The notes under the pieces are model-generated. The model did not search any database. It worked only from the letters and a program-made list of their open reading frames with translations, and was not told the DNA's origin. Both the position numbers and the translations under genes were made by a program. 64,000 nucleotides of DNA from Winogradskyella sediminis (GTDB taxonomy: Bacteria; Bacteroidota; Bacteroidia; Flavobacteriales; Flavobacteriaceae): the NCBI RefSeq assembly GCF_003387355.1, contig NZ_QUNH01000001.1, forward strand, positions 754,023 to 818,022. The letters run 5' to 3'. Positions 1-8,269 of this stretch are shown here, in pieces (within the stretch, counting starts at the first letter, position 1; every line of letters starts with the position of its first letter).

Positions 1-317
1 CCAAAGTGTCTGTCATTATCCTGAAATTCATAAATATTTCCTGGTATAGCGGCAGTAATGGCAAGATTTTCATTTAACATATATCCCAACTTTAAATCTG
101 GAAAAACAAACGTTCCTTGAGATTTGTCGAAGGTTTGAATGCCTGCACTGTCTTCTAAACTGATTAGTCCTCCTCCTACTGAAAATTCAATGATAAAGCC
201 TTCTCGTTGAGTTGTTGTTTCTGTATTTGTGTTGTTTTGTGCGTATGTTAAACTAGATACTAATGCAAAGACTACACAAGCCGTTCTTAATAAAATTTGC
301 TTTTTGATTGTTTTCAT
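1..317 (-). CDS. Outer-membrane beta-barrel-type protein, N-terminal part (truncated by the window edge)
   Basis: Reading the minus strand from the ATG at 317 gives about 105 codons running off the left edge. The N-terminus starts MKTIKKQILL, followed by a hydrophobic stretch ending in SLTYAQ, which is a clear Sec signal peptide. The mature part alternates short strands and loops (FIIEFSVGGG, LKLGYMLNENLAIT), as in small outer-membrane barrel proteins of the OmpW or opacity type. An in-frame ATG five codons upstream (332) is an alternative start. The function cannot be named from this fragment. Its upstream region carries a dyad that partly resembles the region in front of the next gene. Confidence 0.6.
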   Translation of the reverse strand, partial: MKTIKKQILLRTACVVFALVSSLTYAQNNTNTETTTQREGFIIEFSVGGGLISLEDSAGIQTFDKSQGTFVFPDLKLGYMLNENLAITAAIPGNIYEFQDNDRHF

Positions 318-382
318 TATAATTGATTTCATGATTGTTCGTTTTTTGATGGTGCAAATTTGAGATATAAGAAGACTGTAAA

Positions 383-406
383 CGTCCGAGATTATAATTT
401 CGGACG
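383..406. promoter_or_regulatory. Inverted repeat upstream of the outer-membrane protein gene
   Basis: Arms CGTCCGA (383-389) and TCGGACG (400-406) flank an AT-rich centre that is itself nearly self-complementary, so the 24 bp form a palindrome with a single mismatched pair (390/399). It lies about 50-65 bp upstream of the gene starting at 317 or 332, a position that suits a regulator site. It is not followed by a T-run, so a terminator is less likely. Confidence 0.45.
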
Positions 407-572
407 AATTCAAGTATGAAAATGAAAGCTGTTTGAATTTTAAATTTGTTAGGTAAACTCTAGTGGTGTATAGGAGTAAAATAATTTTAAAATCTAAATA
501 TTAAGTAAGAATAATGCATCTAAAAATTAATTTAACGTCTATTAACTGAGATAAAGGACTTGTAACTTTACG

Positions 573-2348
573 TTATTTAGTATTAGATTTTACCCATTTA
601 CTAGGTGTAGTGCCCTCTGTTTTTTTGAAGTACGTGTTAAATACGCTTTTAGAATTAAAACCACTGTCATAAGCTAAGCCAAGAATAGTTAAATGTGAGT
701 TTTTTGGGTCTATGGCTATTGATTTAAAATGATTTAAGCGATATGAATTTACAAAGTCATTAAAATTAAGATGAAAAGCTTTATTTATTACGTAGGATAT
801 TTTATTAGTATTTAATTCAAACACATCAGCCACGAATTTTAAACTCAATTGTGGATTTAAGAAAGGTTCGTCCTCTTCAAAATAAGAACGTAATTCTTCT
901 TTAAGCGTTTCTATTTGTTGAGCATCTAAAATGATTGATGATGGTTTTTCTTCGTCTATTTGATGGTAATTAACGTCTTCAATGGACAAATTAGACTTGT
1001 GTAGCTCGGAAAACGCTTTGGTATTATGTAAGGGTTGTAAAAAAGGTTCTTGTCTATAGTTTATCACTTGTCCACGTCTTTGCTCAATCATTTCTTTTAA
1101 GCGTGTAAACCCTTGTTCTATATAACTTGAATTGCTTAAAATAAAAACATCATAGGGGACTGGCATCGTTTCTTCGTTTTGAAATTGTAACCATTTTGTC
1201 ATCATTTGCTCCGGAACTTCAACATCCTTATTGTTGATGAGTTGAAATAATAGATTTTTCTCCTCTTCTAAGGTAGTGTCCTGAATAAAATATTGAAACT
1301 GTTGACTTTTGTTTAGCCATATTAAACAGAAACATTTCAAATGATGTGCTAATGCTAAATCAGTATTAAGTGTTAGAGCGTAGTTTACATTTTCTAATGC
1401 TTTATCAAACTTGCGTTGGTAGTAGTAAATGCTAGCTAATGTGTAATGGTTATTTGCGGATAGCGGATCTACTTCTAATAATCTGTTTGCATACGTTAAA
1501 GCCTTATCAAAAAAGCCAAGCGCTATAGAAAGCTCTGTCATAGCTTCTAATCCATCAATATAATTAGAATTAATATCTAAAGTTTTTTCTATATGTATAT
1601 ATGCATTTTTAAAATCCCATTCACCCCAAAGAAACTTCCCTACAAAGGATAGCGGATATTCGGGTAGTGCTGTTTCTATTTCTTTAGCTATTAATAGATT
1701 GTTAACGGCTAAATCCATAGCTTCTTGGTAAGGCATATAACCCCAAACGGCCAATAACCCATAGCATTGTAAATTGGCATAATAAGCTTTAGCATAATTT
1801 TTATCTAAGTCAATAGCTTGATTATAATATGATATTGCTTGATTTAGACTTTTTGGTGTCCATTTTAATTGTAATGAACGCCCTTTTAAAAATAATTGAT
1901 AAGCCTCGACATTATTTGTAGGTTGTTTAATTAAATGGTCTTGTACTTCAAAATGCCCAAAATTGTTTCGGACTTCATCTGCTATGGCAAGACTCACTAT
2001 ATCTTCCAATTCGAAGATATCTACTAATTCTCTATCGAACTTTTTAGACCAATATTGTGTACCATATTTTGTGTCTATTAATTGACCTGTTATGCGAATG
2101 CTATTGTTTGATTTTCTAACACTTCCTTCTAAAACAGTAGCCACACCTAATTGATTTCCAATATGTCGAACATCAATATTTTTATTTTTAAATGCAAATG
2201 AAGATCGTCTTGCAATAACCTTTAAGCCATTTATTTTTGATAAGGCATTAATTATTTCTTCAGTAATACCATCACAAAAAGATTCGTTGTCAATATCATT
2301 ACTCATATTGACAAAAGGTAAGACAGCAATAGATTTCTCGTTGATCAA
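573..2348 (-). CDS. Soluble TPR protein with N-terminal FlgO/TolB-like domain and C-terminal AraC-type HTH
   Basis: This 591-residue protein has three parts. Residues 3-130 are the SIAVLPF...NMS domain found in CadC/adenylate-cyclase-like and FlgO-like proteins. Residues 140-350 are TPR-like helices (repeated A-LDxNYAKAYY type motifs). Residues about 485-590 are an AraC-type double helix-turn-helix (LSLKFVADVF ... LGLAYDSGF ... TPSKWV). No signal peptide or membrane segment is present, so it should act in the cytoplasm as a transcription regulator sensing an unknown input through the TPR part. The reading frame opens with TTG at 2348; no in-frame ATG lies between it and the upstream stop, and the next ATG (residue 15) would cut into the conserved domain. 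The domains occur in reverse order in the protein at 5769-7883. Confidence 0.8.
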   Translation of the reverse strand: MINEKSIAVLPFVNMSNDIDNESFCDGITEEIINALSKINGLKVIARRSSFAFKNKNIDVRHIGNQLGVATVLEGSVRKSNNSIRITGQLIDTKYGTQYWSKKFDRELVDIFELEDIVSLAIADEVRNNFGHFEVQDHLIKQPTNNVEAYQLFLKGRSLQLKWTPKSLNQAISYYNQAIDLDKNYAKAYYANLQCYGLLAVWGYMPYQEAMDLAVNNLLIAKEIETALPEYPLSFVGKFLWGEWDFKNAYIHIEKTLDINSNYIDGLEAMTELSIALGFFDKALTYANRLLEVDPLSANNHYTLASIYYYQRKFDKALENVNYALTLNTDLALAHHLKCFCLIWLNKSQQFQYFIQDTTLEEEKNLLFQLINNKDVEVPEQMMTKWLQFQNEETMPVPYDVFILSNSSYIEQGFTRLKEMIEQRRGQVINYRQEPFLQPLHNTKAFSELHKSNLSIEDVNYHQIDEEKPSSIILDAQQIETLKEELRSYFEEDEPFLNPQLSLKFVADVFELNTNKISYVINKAFHLNFNDFVNSYRLNHFKSIAIDPKNSHLTILGLAYDSGFNSKSVFNTYFKKTEGTTPSKWVKSNTK

Positions 2349-2614
2349 AATGATGAATTAATCACACAAATTTATAAAATTAAAACTTTAAAACTATGAG
2401 AGCCAACGATTGTTGTGCAGTTTATTAACTAAGTTTAGATATAAAAGAAAATAAGACTATAAACAAATCGATAATTTGGACATTTACTACACTATTTACG
2501 CATTCTTCTTGATAGGGGATGTTGAAGTGTTGTAGTTTTAAAGCTTTAGGACTTGTGTTTTTCCATTAAATAGCATGAATTGTTCGTTTTTCGATTGATG
2601 ATTTCTGTTTTTAA

Positions 2615-3064
2615 TTAAATGTTAAGAAGCATTTCAAGGAATTTTGTTTTCCCAACTTTTCCTACCGCGTAATCAATGACTTTTCCTTCAGGATCAATGA
2701 AAATTGTTGTTGGTGTAGCACCAATATTGTATTGTTTTACTAGAGTTTCAGAATTCGGGTCATCAATATTAATTTCTAGTGATACAACTTTAGCGTCCAT
2801 AGCTTTCGTAACTTCATTATCAGCAAAGACTTCACGCTTCATAATGCGACAAGGAGAGCACCATTCCGTAGTAAATAATACCATAATATTTTTATCAGAA
2901 TTATATGCGAGCTTTTGAGCAGATTCCAAGTTATCTTTCCAAGTAATATCATTTGAGGGTGCATAAAATGAGTGCCAAGCATACCAAAGTGATACGACAA
3001 GAAATGTTAGCCAGAAAAAACTCCAAAACGGATGCGTTTTCTTTTTTGATTTAATTTTTTTCAT
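2615..3064 (-). CDS. Membrane-anchored thioredoxin-fold protein (WCSPC)
   Basis: This protein of 149 residues has a lysine-rich start, one transmembrane helix at about 13-31, then a thioredoxin fold with the redox motif W68-C-S-P-C72 and the cis-proline region GATPTTIF. The domain should face the periplasm and work as a thiol:disulfide oxidoreductase, most like the thioredoxin_7/TlpA-type proteins. The CSPC active site differs from the CGPC of classical thioredoxin. It is followed by a DUF6090-like gene on the same strand. The partner protein is unknown. Confidence 0.8.
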   Translation of the reverse strand: MKKIKSKKKTHPFWSFFWLTFLVVSLWYAWHSFYAPSNDITWKDNLESAQKLAYNSDKNIMVLFTTEWCSPCRIMKREVFADNEVTKAMDAKVVSLEINIDDPNSETLVKQYNIGATPTTIFIDPEGKVIDYAVGKVGKTKFLEMLLNI

Positions 3065-3085
3065 GATTCTATAGTTCTAAATTGT

Positions 3086-3793
3086 TTAATTTTTATTTTG
3101 AAGTTCTGTATAAGTGTCTTTTAGCTTCTTTAACGATTCAATGCCGTTACCGTAAGCTTCTCGATTTTGCGCAATCGTAGTCATTCTTGTTAAGACCATA
3201 TTTTCAAAATAAATGTCTTTTCCGTAAGTGTCTGAAGAAATGCCCATATCCCTAAATTTAACGTTTCGCATTAAAAAGTTTTCATAATACGCTTCAATTG
3301 CTTGTTGTTCTGAAGCTTCAAGTTTTCCTATAGGGTTGAATGTCTCGTATGTTTCAGAGATAGCGTTGCGTAAGTTCAGATCATCAAATAATTTTAAATC
3401 ACCAGAAAATTTTAAATTTTCATAGGTTATCATAACTGGATAAAACTTTTTAGACATGATTAAATAGAATGATTTTGTCGATAATTTTGGGTTATCATAA
3501 TCTTTATATAATAAAATTTTAAATACTGTATCTAATTCTTTGAGCATTTGCAATGCCTCATCGTCTAGAAGCGTTAACTTTTTTAGGTTGCGATCTGCTT
3601 CATCATGCAATTGAATTAGGTATGAATTTCGTAACTCTAATCTCTTCTTATCATTTGAATGCTCGTTGATTGCCAGTGCGATAAGGATTCCGAGAATAAC
3701 AAGAATAATTTCTCCAGTTGCATAAGCAAAATAGTTGGCGAACTTATTTTTGGAGAGCATTTTTTGTCTATTTTTTCTAAATAATTTTATCAT
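3086..3793 (-). CDS. DUF6090-like single-pass membrane protein
   Basis: The chosen ATG at 3793 (MIKLFRKNRQ) has an AGGA element a few bases upstream and gives 235 residues. The open frame extends further upstream, but that part lies inside the preceding acyltransferase gene. One membrane helix at about 26-43 (GEIILVILGILIALAINE) follows a basic N-terminus, and the remainder is charged, mostly helical and without cysteines. This matches the layout of DUF6090 proteins, which are common in Flavobacteriia and have no known function. It overlaps the end of the upstream gene by 17 bp, so the two are probably co-transcribed. Confidence 0.65.
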   Translation of the reverse strand: MIKLFRKNRQKMLSKNKFANYFAYATGEIILVILGILIALAINEHSNDKKRLELRNSYLIQLHDEADRNLKKLTLLDDEALQMLKELDTVFKILLYKDYDNPKLSTKSFYLIMSKKFYPVMITYENLKFSGDLKLFDDLNLRNAISETYETFNPIGKLEASEQQAIEAYYENFLMRNVKFRDMGISSDTYGKDIYFENMVLTRMTTIAQNREAYGNGIESLKKLKDTYTELQNKN

Positions 3794-4925
3794 GGTTTCC
3801 TGGTTTATCACATTGAAAAACAGTGTTTTGTGTGGTATTTTGAATCCTATTTGATTTTTTCTGTACGACGCTTTTAAATTTCCACTTAAGTCCAAATAAT
3901 GGTCTTAAAATTGTAATTCTTTTTAAGATGAATTCATAGATAAGAAAACAGACTATAAACGTAAATAGCGTGATTCCTATATACGCTAGTATAGGATGAA
4001 GGTTTAAAGGCAGAATAAATAATGCACCTGCATATAATACAAACATGTGAATAATATAAACAGGATAGACAGCTGCACTCAAATAGCTTAGTAAGGCACT
4101 TGGTTTATTAAGGTAACTGTATCCTATTCCAAATAAACCCAATATCCAAGTATTAGATTCTATAGTGGTGATATACATATTTGATATGGACTCATATCCT
4201 GTAAACCGAATAACAAATAAAACAGACGCTATGCCTATATATAACCATTTCCATTTAGAAACGGTTAGCCAGAATGCTTTACCACTATACACAAAAAGAA
4301 AACCAAAAAAGAAAGCAAGTAGCCCTATAAAAAACCCATGCCAAGTTTGAGCGTACAGTTCAAATAGCTGAGGTTTAACAAAACCTATTTCTATCATAAA
4401 AAATACGGATATTGATAATGGTCCTAAAGCATAGGTCATCACTTTTGAAATGGCTTTCTTAAATTTTCCTTCTTCGTTAGTCTTCAAATAGTAAAACACA
4501 GGTGACAACACTACGACATAGACAAAAATGTTTCCTAAAAACCATAAATGTCCCATATGCGGAAAATAACTCAATGGCATATTATAGTAGTTTTGAAAGA
4601 CTAAAAAATGTAACGGAGTGATAGCTAAAATACCGAAAACAAAGGGTAAAAGAATTCGTTTACTGCGCTCTATGAATAATTGCTTCCAATTTCTTTTTTT
4701 CATTGCAAAATATAAGCCCATTCCCGATACAAAAAACAGTAAGGGTATCCTCCAAACATTGAGCATGGTCATTGGTTTCCAAAGTCCTTCTAAAGCGTCT
4801 TCACTTCTTATAAACCCTATAAACATGGCCCAAGGTTGAAATATAATCGCTATATGGTAAATCAGTAATAAACCTATAGCAATGACTCTAAGCCAATCAA
4901 TATCGTATCTTCTTTCTGTTGTCAT
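3777..4925 (-). CDS. Acyltransferase family 3 membrane protein
   Basis: The 382-residue polytopic protein has about ten hydrophobic helices. The N-terminus RRYDIDWLRVIAIGLLLIYH carries the conserved DxLR-type start and the His of the acyltransferase-3 (OafA/YrhL) family. Such proteins move acetyl or other acyl groups onto exported sugars, lipids or peptides at the inner membrane. A basic C-terminal tail follows the last helix. The acceptor cannot be deduced. The 3' end overlaps the DUF6090-like gene, and the ankyrin lipoprotein gene ends 12 bp before its start. Confidence 0.85.
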   Translation of the reverse strand: MTTERRYDIDWLRVIAIGLLLIYHIAIIFQPWAMFIGFIRSEDALEGLWKPMTMLNVWRIPLLFFVSGMGLYFAMKKRNWKQLFIERSKRILLPFVFGILAITPLHFLVFQNYYNMPLSYFPHMGHLWFLGNIFVYVVVLSPVFYYLKTNEEGKFKKAISKVMTYALGPLSISVFFMIEIGFVKPQLFELYAQTWHGFFIGLLAFFFGFLFVYSGKAFWLTVSKWKWLYIGIASVLFVIRFTGYESISNMYITTIESNTWILGLFGIGYSYLNKPSALLSYLSAAVYPVYIIHMFVLYAGALFILPLNLHPILAYIGITLFTFIVCFLIYEFILKRITILRPLFGLKWKFKSVVQKKSNRIQNTTQNTVFQCDKPGNHDKII

Positions 4926-4937
4926 CTTGTTTTATGT

Positions 4938-5531
4938 TTATTGTAGCATCATTGCAACAACAGGACGTGCCTTTTGTAATTCATCAAGATCTAATGTAAA
5001 TCCCATTGGTTTTAATTGCTGAATTAACATTTCATAGATAGGTTTCATTTGAGCAAAATCTGCCATTGCTGTTTCTCTTGCTGTAGCTCCATAATTATTA
5101 CGAACCGTTTTATCTGCTTTTGCATCAATAAGTAATTGTACTATTTCGATTCGTCCAAAGAATGCTGCCGTGTGTAAAGCTGTACCACCATCATTATTTT
5201 TTATAGACAAATCTGCATTTGCATTGATCAATACTTTAGCGATTTCAGGTTTATTAAAAGTGGCTGCAGACATTAAAGGTGTAGAACCAGACATGGCCTC
5301 TTTTTGATTAATATCAGTCCCAGCTTCAATATGTTGCTTAACTGCATCCAAATTTCCCGTTAAAACAGCTCCGTGAATATCTATATCAGGTGCGTTTACT
5401 GTTTTTGTTGCTTTAGCGGAATCATTTGAACTTGTTTCTTTGTTAGATTGTGCGCATGAACTCATTATTAAAAGCGTGAAGAATAACATTTGAATAGTCA
5501 TTCTAATTGAAGTGATTTTAAGTGTTTTCAT
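4938..5531 (-). CDS. Ankyrin-repeat lipoprotein
   Basis: The 197-residue protein starts with a signal peptide ending in a lipobox (LLIMSSC26 region), so it is probably a lipoprotein. Residues about 50-175 form three to four ankyrin repeats with the GxTPLMxAA, GGTALHTAAFFG and NNYGATARE signatures. Ankyrin repeats mediate protein contacts; no catalytic domain is present. It lies just upstream of the acyltransferase gene on the same strand and may share its transcript. Divergent from it is the membrane AraC/TPR regulator. Confidence 0.85.
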   Translation of the reverse strand: MKTLKITSIRMTIQMLFFTLLIMSSCAQSNKETSSNDSAKATKTVNAPDIDIHGAVLTGNLDAVKQHIEAGTDINQKEAMSGSTPLMSAATFNKPEIAKVLINANADLSIKNNDGGTALHTAAFFGRIEIVQLLIDAKADKTVRNNYGATARETAMADFAQMKPIYEMLIQQLKPMGFTLDLDELQKARPVVAMMLQ

Positions 5532-5647
5532 AATTTAAATTTATAATAATTAATAATTTGATTTTTGTTTCTACAAAGATGCGATACTAACTTAGTTGGT
5601 TGATAATCCGCATGAAGCCTGTTGTGTCAAGTTTGGTGAGAGATTGA

Positions 5648-5680
5648 AAATTATGACGCAGGAGTATAAATTATGACGCA
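5648..5680. promoter_or_regulatory. Direct repeat AAATTATGACGCA x2, 20-bp period
   Basis: The 13-mer AAATTATGACGCA occurs at 5648-5660 and again at 5668-5680. The spacing is exactly 20 bp, so both copies face the same side of the helix, as is usual for AraC-family dimer sites. It sits between the divergent ankyrin lipoprotein gene and the AraC/TPR regulator gene, about 65-95 bp upstream of the latter's putative -7 box. Autoregulation by the 5769-7883 product is a reasonable inference. Confidence 0.55.
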
Positions 5681-5743
5681 AAAACTCATTTTTTGATAAA
5701 GAACTTTCAACTATAAGCGACATAGTGTTTAAATAAAAATTTC

Positions 5744-5751
5744 TACTTTTG
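5744..5751 (+). promoter_or_regulatory. Putative Bacteroidota -7 box TACTTTTG
   Basis: TACTTTTG matches the TAnnTTTG -7 consensus of Bacteroidota promoters and lies 17 bp upstream of the ATG at 5769, giving a very short leader. No good TTTG -33 box is seen at the expected distance, which fits an activator-dependent promoter using the direct repeat upstream. Confidence 0.45.
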
Positions 5752-5768
5752 GAACAGTACAAAGCAAC

Positions 5769-7883
5769 ATGTCTAACATCTCACATCAAGAAAAATTTAT
5801 TGAGCAAGCTCAGTCGCTTATTTTAGAGAATATCTCTAATGAGCAATTTGGAGTTTCAGAATTGGCAGACCTCATGAATATGAGCCGATCAAATTTGTTG
5901 CGGAAGATTAAGAAACAAACACAAGGTAGTGCAAGTCAATTTATTCGTGAAGTTCGACTTCAAAAAGGGATGACGATGTTAAAAGAGACGGAGCTTACTG
6001 TTTCTGAAATTTCTTATGTGGTTGGGTTTAGTAATAATTCCTATTTCATCAAATGCTTTAAAGACTATTATGGGTATTCCCCAGGCGAGGCCAGAAAAAA
6101 AATAGGTGAACAAACAGAATTTGAAGATGAATTTGAAGTTGAAGGAGATCACCAAAACACAGAGATTATTGAAGTTACTAAGAAAGGTTTTTTTCAACAG
6201 TACCGTATTCAGATAATAGTAGGAATGGTCTTGGTTATAGTACTAGTACTATTTTTGCTTCTTCCAAAAGAAACAATCAATTCTGAAAAAAATGTCGTCA
6301 ACCTTAAGAAATCGATAGCAGTATTGCCGTTTAAAAATATGAGTAGTGATTCTGATAATCTGTATTTCGTAAACGGACTAATGGAGTCGACGTTAAACAA
6401 TTTACAAAAGATTGAAGATCTCCGCGTAATCAGTAGAACCTCTGTCGAAAAATATAGAAATACAAATAAAACGGTTTCGGAAATAGCAGATGAGCTCAAC
6501 GTCAATTATTTAATTGAAGGAAGTGGACAACGCGTTGATGATCAGGTGGTGTTAAATATCCAATTGATTGACGCATTGAACGATACACCTATATGGGCAC
6601 AACAATACAACCACAAAACAGAAGACATTTTTTCTGTACAAAACGAAGTGGCTAAAAAGATTACTGAATCTATAAAAGCGACAGTAACACCAGCAGAAAT
6701 ACAACAAATTGATAAAAAACCAACAGAAAACTTGTTGGCTTATGATTATTACTTAAAAGGGCTCGAATCGCTTCAAGAAGAAACTAAGGAGAGCTTAGAA
6801 TTTGCTATTGCTTTATTTGAAAAAGCTATCGAACAAGACACGGAATTTGCGCTCGCGTATTCTCAGATTGCGATAACATATTATTATTTAGACTTAAACC
6901 AAGCTGAAAAACGGTATACAGATATTATAAATAACAATGCAGATAAAGCGTTGCTTTATGATTCTAAATCTGCTAAGAGTCTTATCGCAAAAGCACTTTA
7001 TTATATTAATGTTAATGAATATAGATTGGCGATTCCGCATTTAGAAAAAGCCTTAGAATATAATCCAAATTCAAGTTCTGTAGTTCAAATACTTGCCGAT
7101 TTGTATTCACGCGCCACTCCTGATACAGGTAAATATTTACAGTATGCGCTAAAAGGTTTACAGCTTGATATTGAGGCAAATGATTCAATAAATAAAAGTT
7201 TTATGTATTTGGCATTAAGCAATGCTTTTGTTCAAAATGGTTTTACAGATGAAGCACAGAAGTATTTAAAATTATCTTTAGATTATAATCCACAGAATTA
7301 TTATGCTCCTTTTTTAAAAGTTTTTATACAATACGCACAGCATCAAAATATAGAAAAGGCTACAGATGCATTAGTGAAACTATGGAAAAAAGATACAACG
7401 CGTTTAGATATAATGCAGGAAGTGGCAAAGTTCTATTATTTTCAAGAAAAGTATGATAGTGCTTATTATTACTATGATAAATTTGAAAAAATCAAGGAAA
7501 TTAATGAGTTCAATGTATATCCACAAGAAAATCTAAAAATTGGAATAGTATACGATAAAATGGACTTTCATGAGAAAGTTGAAGACTTTTATAGAGCCTA
7601 TGCAGAATATTGTGAAAATGATCAATCTATATACCAACCACTTAGTTTGGCTATGAAATATTTACACGATGGTAACCAGAATCGCGCTATTGAGCAATTA
7701 AAGTTGTTTGCGACTAAAAATAACTATCAATATTGGGTTTTATTGTTTCTTGAAGAAGACCCACTGTTGAAATCCTTAAAACACCATCCCGACTATGATG
7801 AAGTTATTCAAAAAATTAAAGATAGATTCTGGGAAAATCATAATCAATTGAAAATATCCTTAAAGGATAAAAAACTTATATAA
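5769..7883 (+). CDS. Membrane-spanning AraC-HTH / TPR regulator
   Basis: 704 residues. An AraC-type DNA-binding domain comes first (about 10-112, with FGVSELADLM, EISYVVGF and YYGYSPGEARK). An acidic linker follows, then one transmembrane helix at about 147-166, a KKSIAVLPFKNMSSDSDN domain of the FlgO/TolB-N-like type (about 185-310), and TPR repeats to the C-terminus. The HTH would be cytoplasmic and the TPR part periplasmic, so this looks like a one-component transmembrane regulator. The layout is analogous to CadC, with an AraC domain in place of the OmpR-type one. Its target is unknown; the 20-bp-spaced repeat directly upstream suggests autoregulation. It ends before a 386-bp gap closed by a terminator. 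Confidence 0.82.
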   Translation: MSNISHQEKFIEQAQSLILENISNEQFGVSELADLMNMSRSNLLRKIKKQTQGSASQFIREVRLQKGMTMLKETELTVSEISYVVGFSNNSYFIKCFKDYYGYSPGEARKKIGEQTEFEDEFEVEGDHQNTEIIEVTKKGFFQQYRIQIIVGMVLVIVLVLFLLLPKETINSEKNVVNLKKSIAVLPFKNMSSDSDNLYFVNGLMESTLNNLQKIEDLRVISRTSVEKYRNTNKTVSEIADELNVNYLIEGSGQRVDDQVVLNIQLIDALNDTPIWAQQYNHKTEDIFSVQNEVAKKITESIKATVTPAEIQQIDKKPTENLLAYDYYLKGLESLQEETKESLEFAIALFEKAIEQDTEFALAYSQIAITYYYLDLNQAEKRYTDIINNNADKALLYDSKSAKSLIAKALYYINVNEYRLAIPHLEKALEYNPNSSSVVQILADLYSRATPDTGKYLQYALKGLQLDIEANDSINKSFMYLALSNAFVQNGFTDEAQKYLKLSLDYNPQNYYAPFLKVFIQYAQHQNIEKATDALVKLWKKDTTRLDIMQEVAKFYYFQEKYDSAYYYYDKFEKIKEINEFNVYPQENLKIGIVYDKMDFHEKVEDFYRAYAEYCENDQSIYQPLSLAMKYLHDGNQNRAIEQLKLFATKNNYQYWVLLFLEEDPLLKSLKHHPDYDEVIQKIKDRFWENHNQLKISLKDKKLI

Positions 7884-8269
7884 TCTTATAACTATATTAT
7901 ATCTGTTAGTCAAATATTTGGCTTCAAATTTTTTTTCAATAGAGTTAAATGTAAGTTCGAATTCTTTAATTAGAGTAATTAGAGATTTAATCAAAACGTC
8001 AATTGATACAAAGTTTTATATACATATAATGTGCCATACATCTATATTTAAAACCCAATTTTACTCCATATTATGCAGTTTTACTATATCATATAGAATC
8101 GTAAATAAAAAAGCCTGACAGAGATGTAGGGCTTTTTTATTTTTATGAGATTATAGTAATAAGATGGATATTATAATGGTATCATGATCCATTTTTCCTA
8201 TAATAGGATATTAAGTGATAGCGTGTCTAATTATTTATAAACTCAGAAGAATATTTCCTAAAAAACAGT
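7884..8269. other. Intergenic region of 386 bp
   Basis: AT-rich spacer between two convergent genes (the AraC/TPR regulator and the TRAP large permease). Apart from the hairpin at 8107-8138 nothing convincing is seen. A 66-codon open frame within it (7918-8118) has low-complexity, unstructured coding and overlaps the terminator, so it is not called a gene. Confidence 0.5.
8107..8138. terminator. Bidirectional intrinsic terminator
   Basis: AAAAAAGCC (8107-8115) pairs with GGCTTTTTT (8130-8138) around a 14-nt loop. The T-run in either direction lets it stop both the regulator transcript coming from the left and the TRAP transcript coming from the right. Confidence 0.7.

Noticed and set aside
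3794-3895. Longer N-terminus for the DUF6090-like protein
   Set aside because: The additional 34 codons lie wholly inside the acyltransferase gene and lack family-like sequence; the internal ATG has a better ribosome-binding site.
5658-5669. CAGGAGTATAAA, similar to the CAGnnnGTATAAA element
   Set aside because: The spacer is one base short, and there is no AGACAAA element 24 bp away, so it does not belong with the three PUL promoters.
7918-8118. 66-codon open frame in the gap after the AraC/TPR gene
   Set aside because: Low-complexity composition, no homology recognised, and its end runs into the hairpin terminator.
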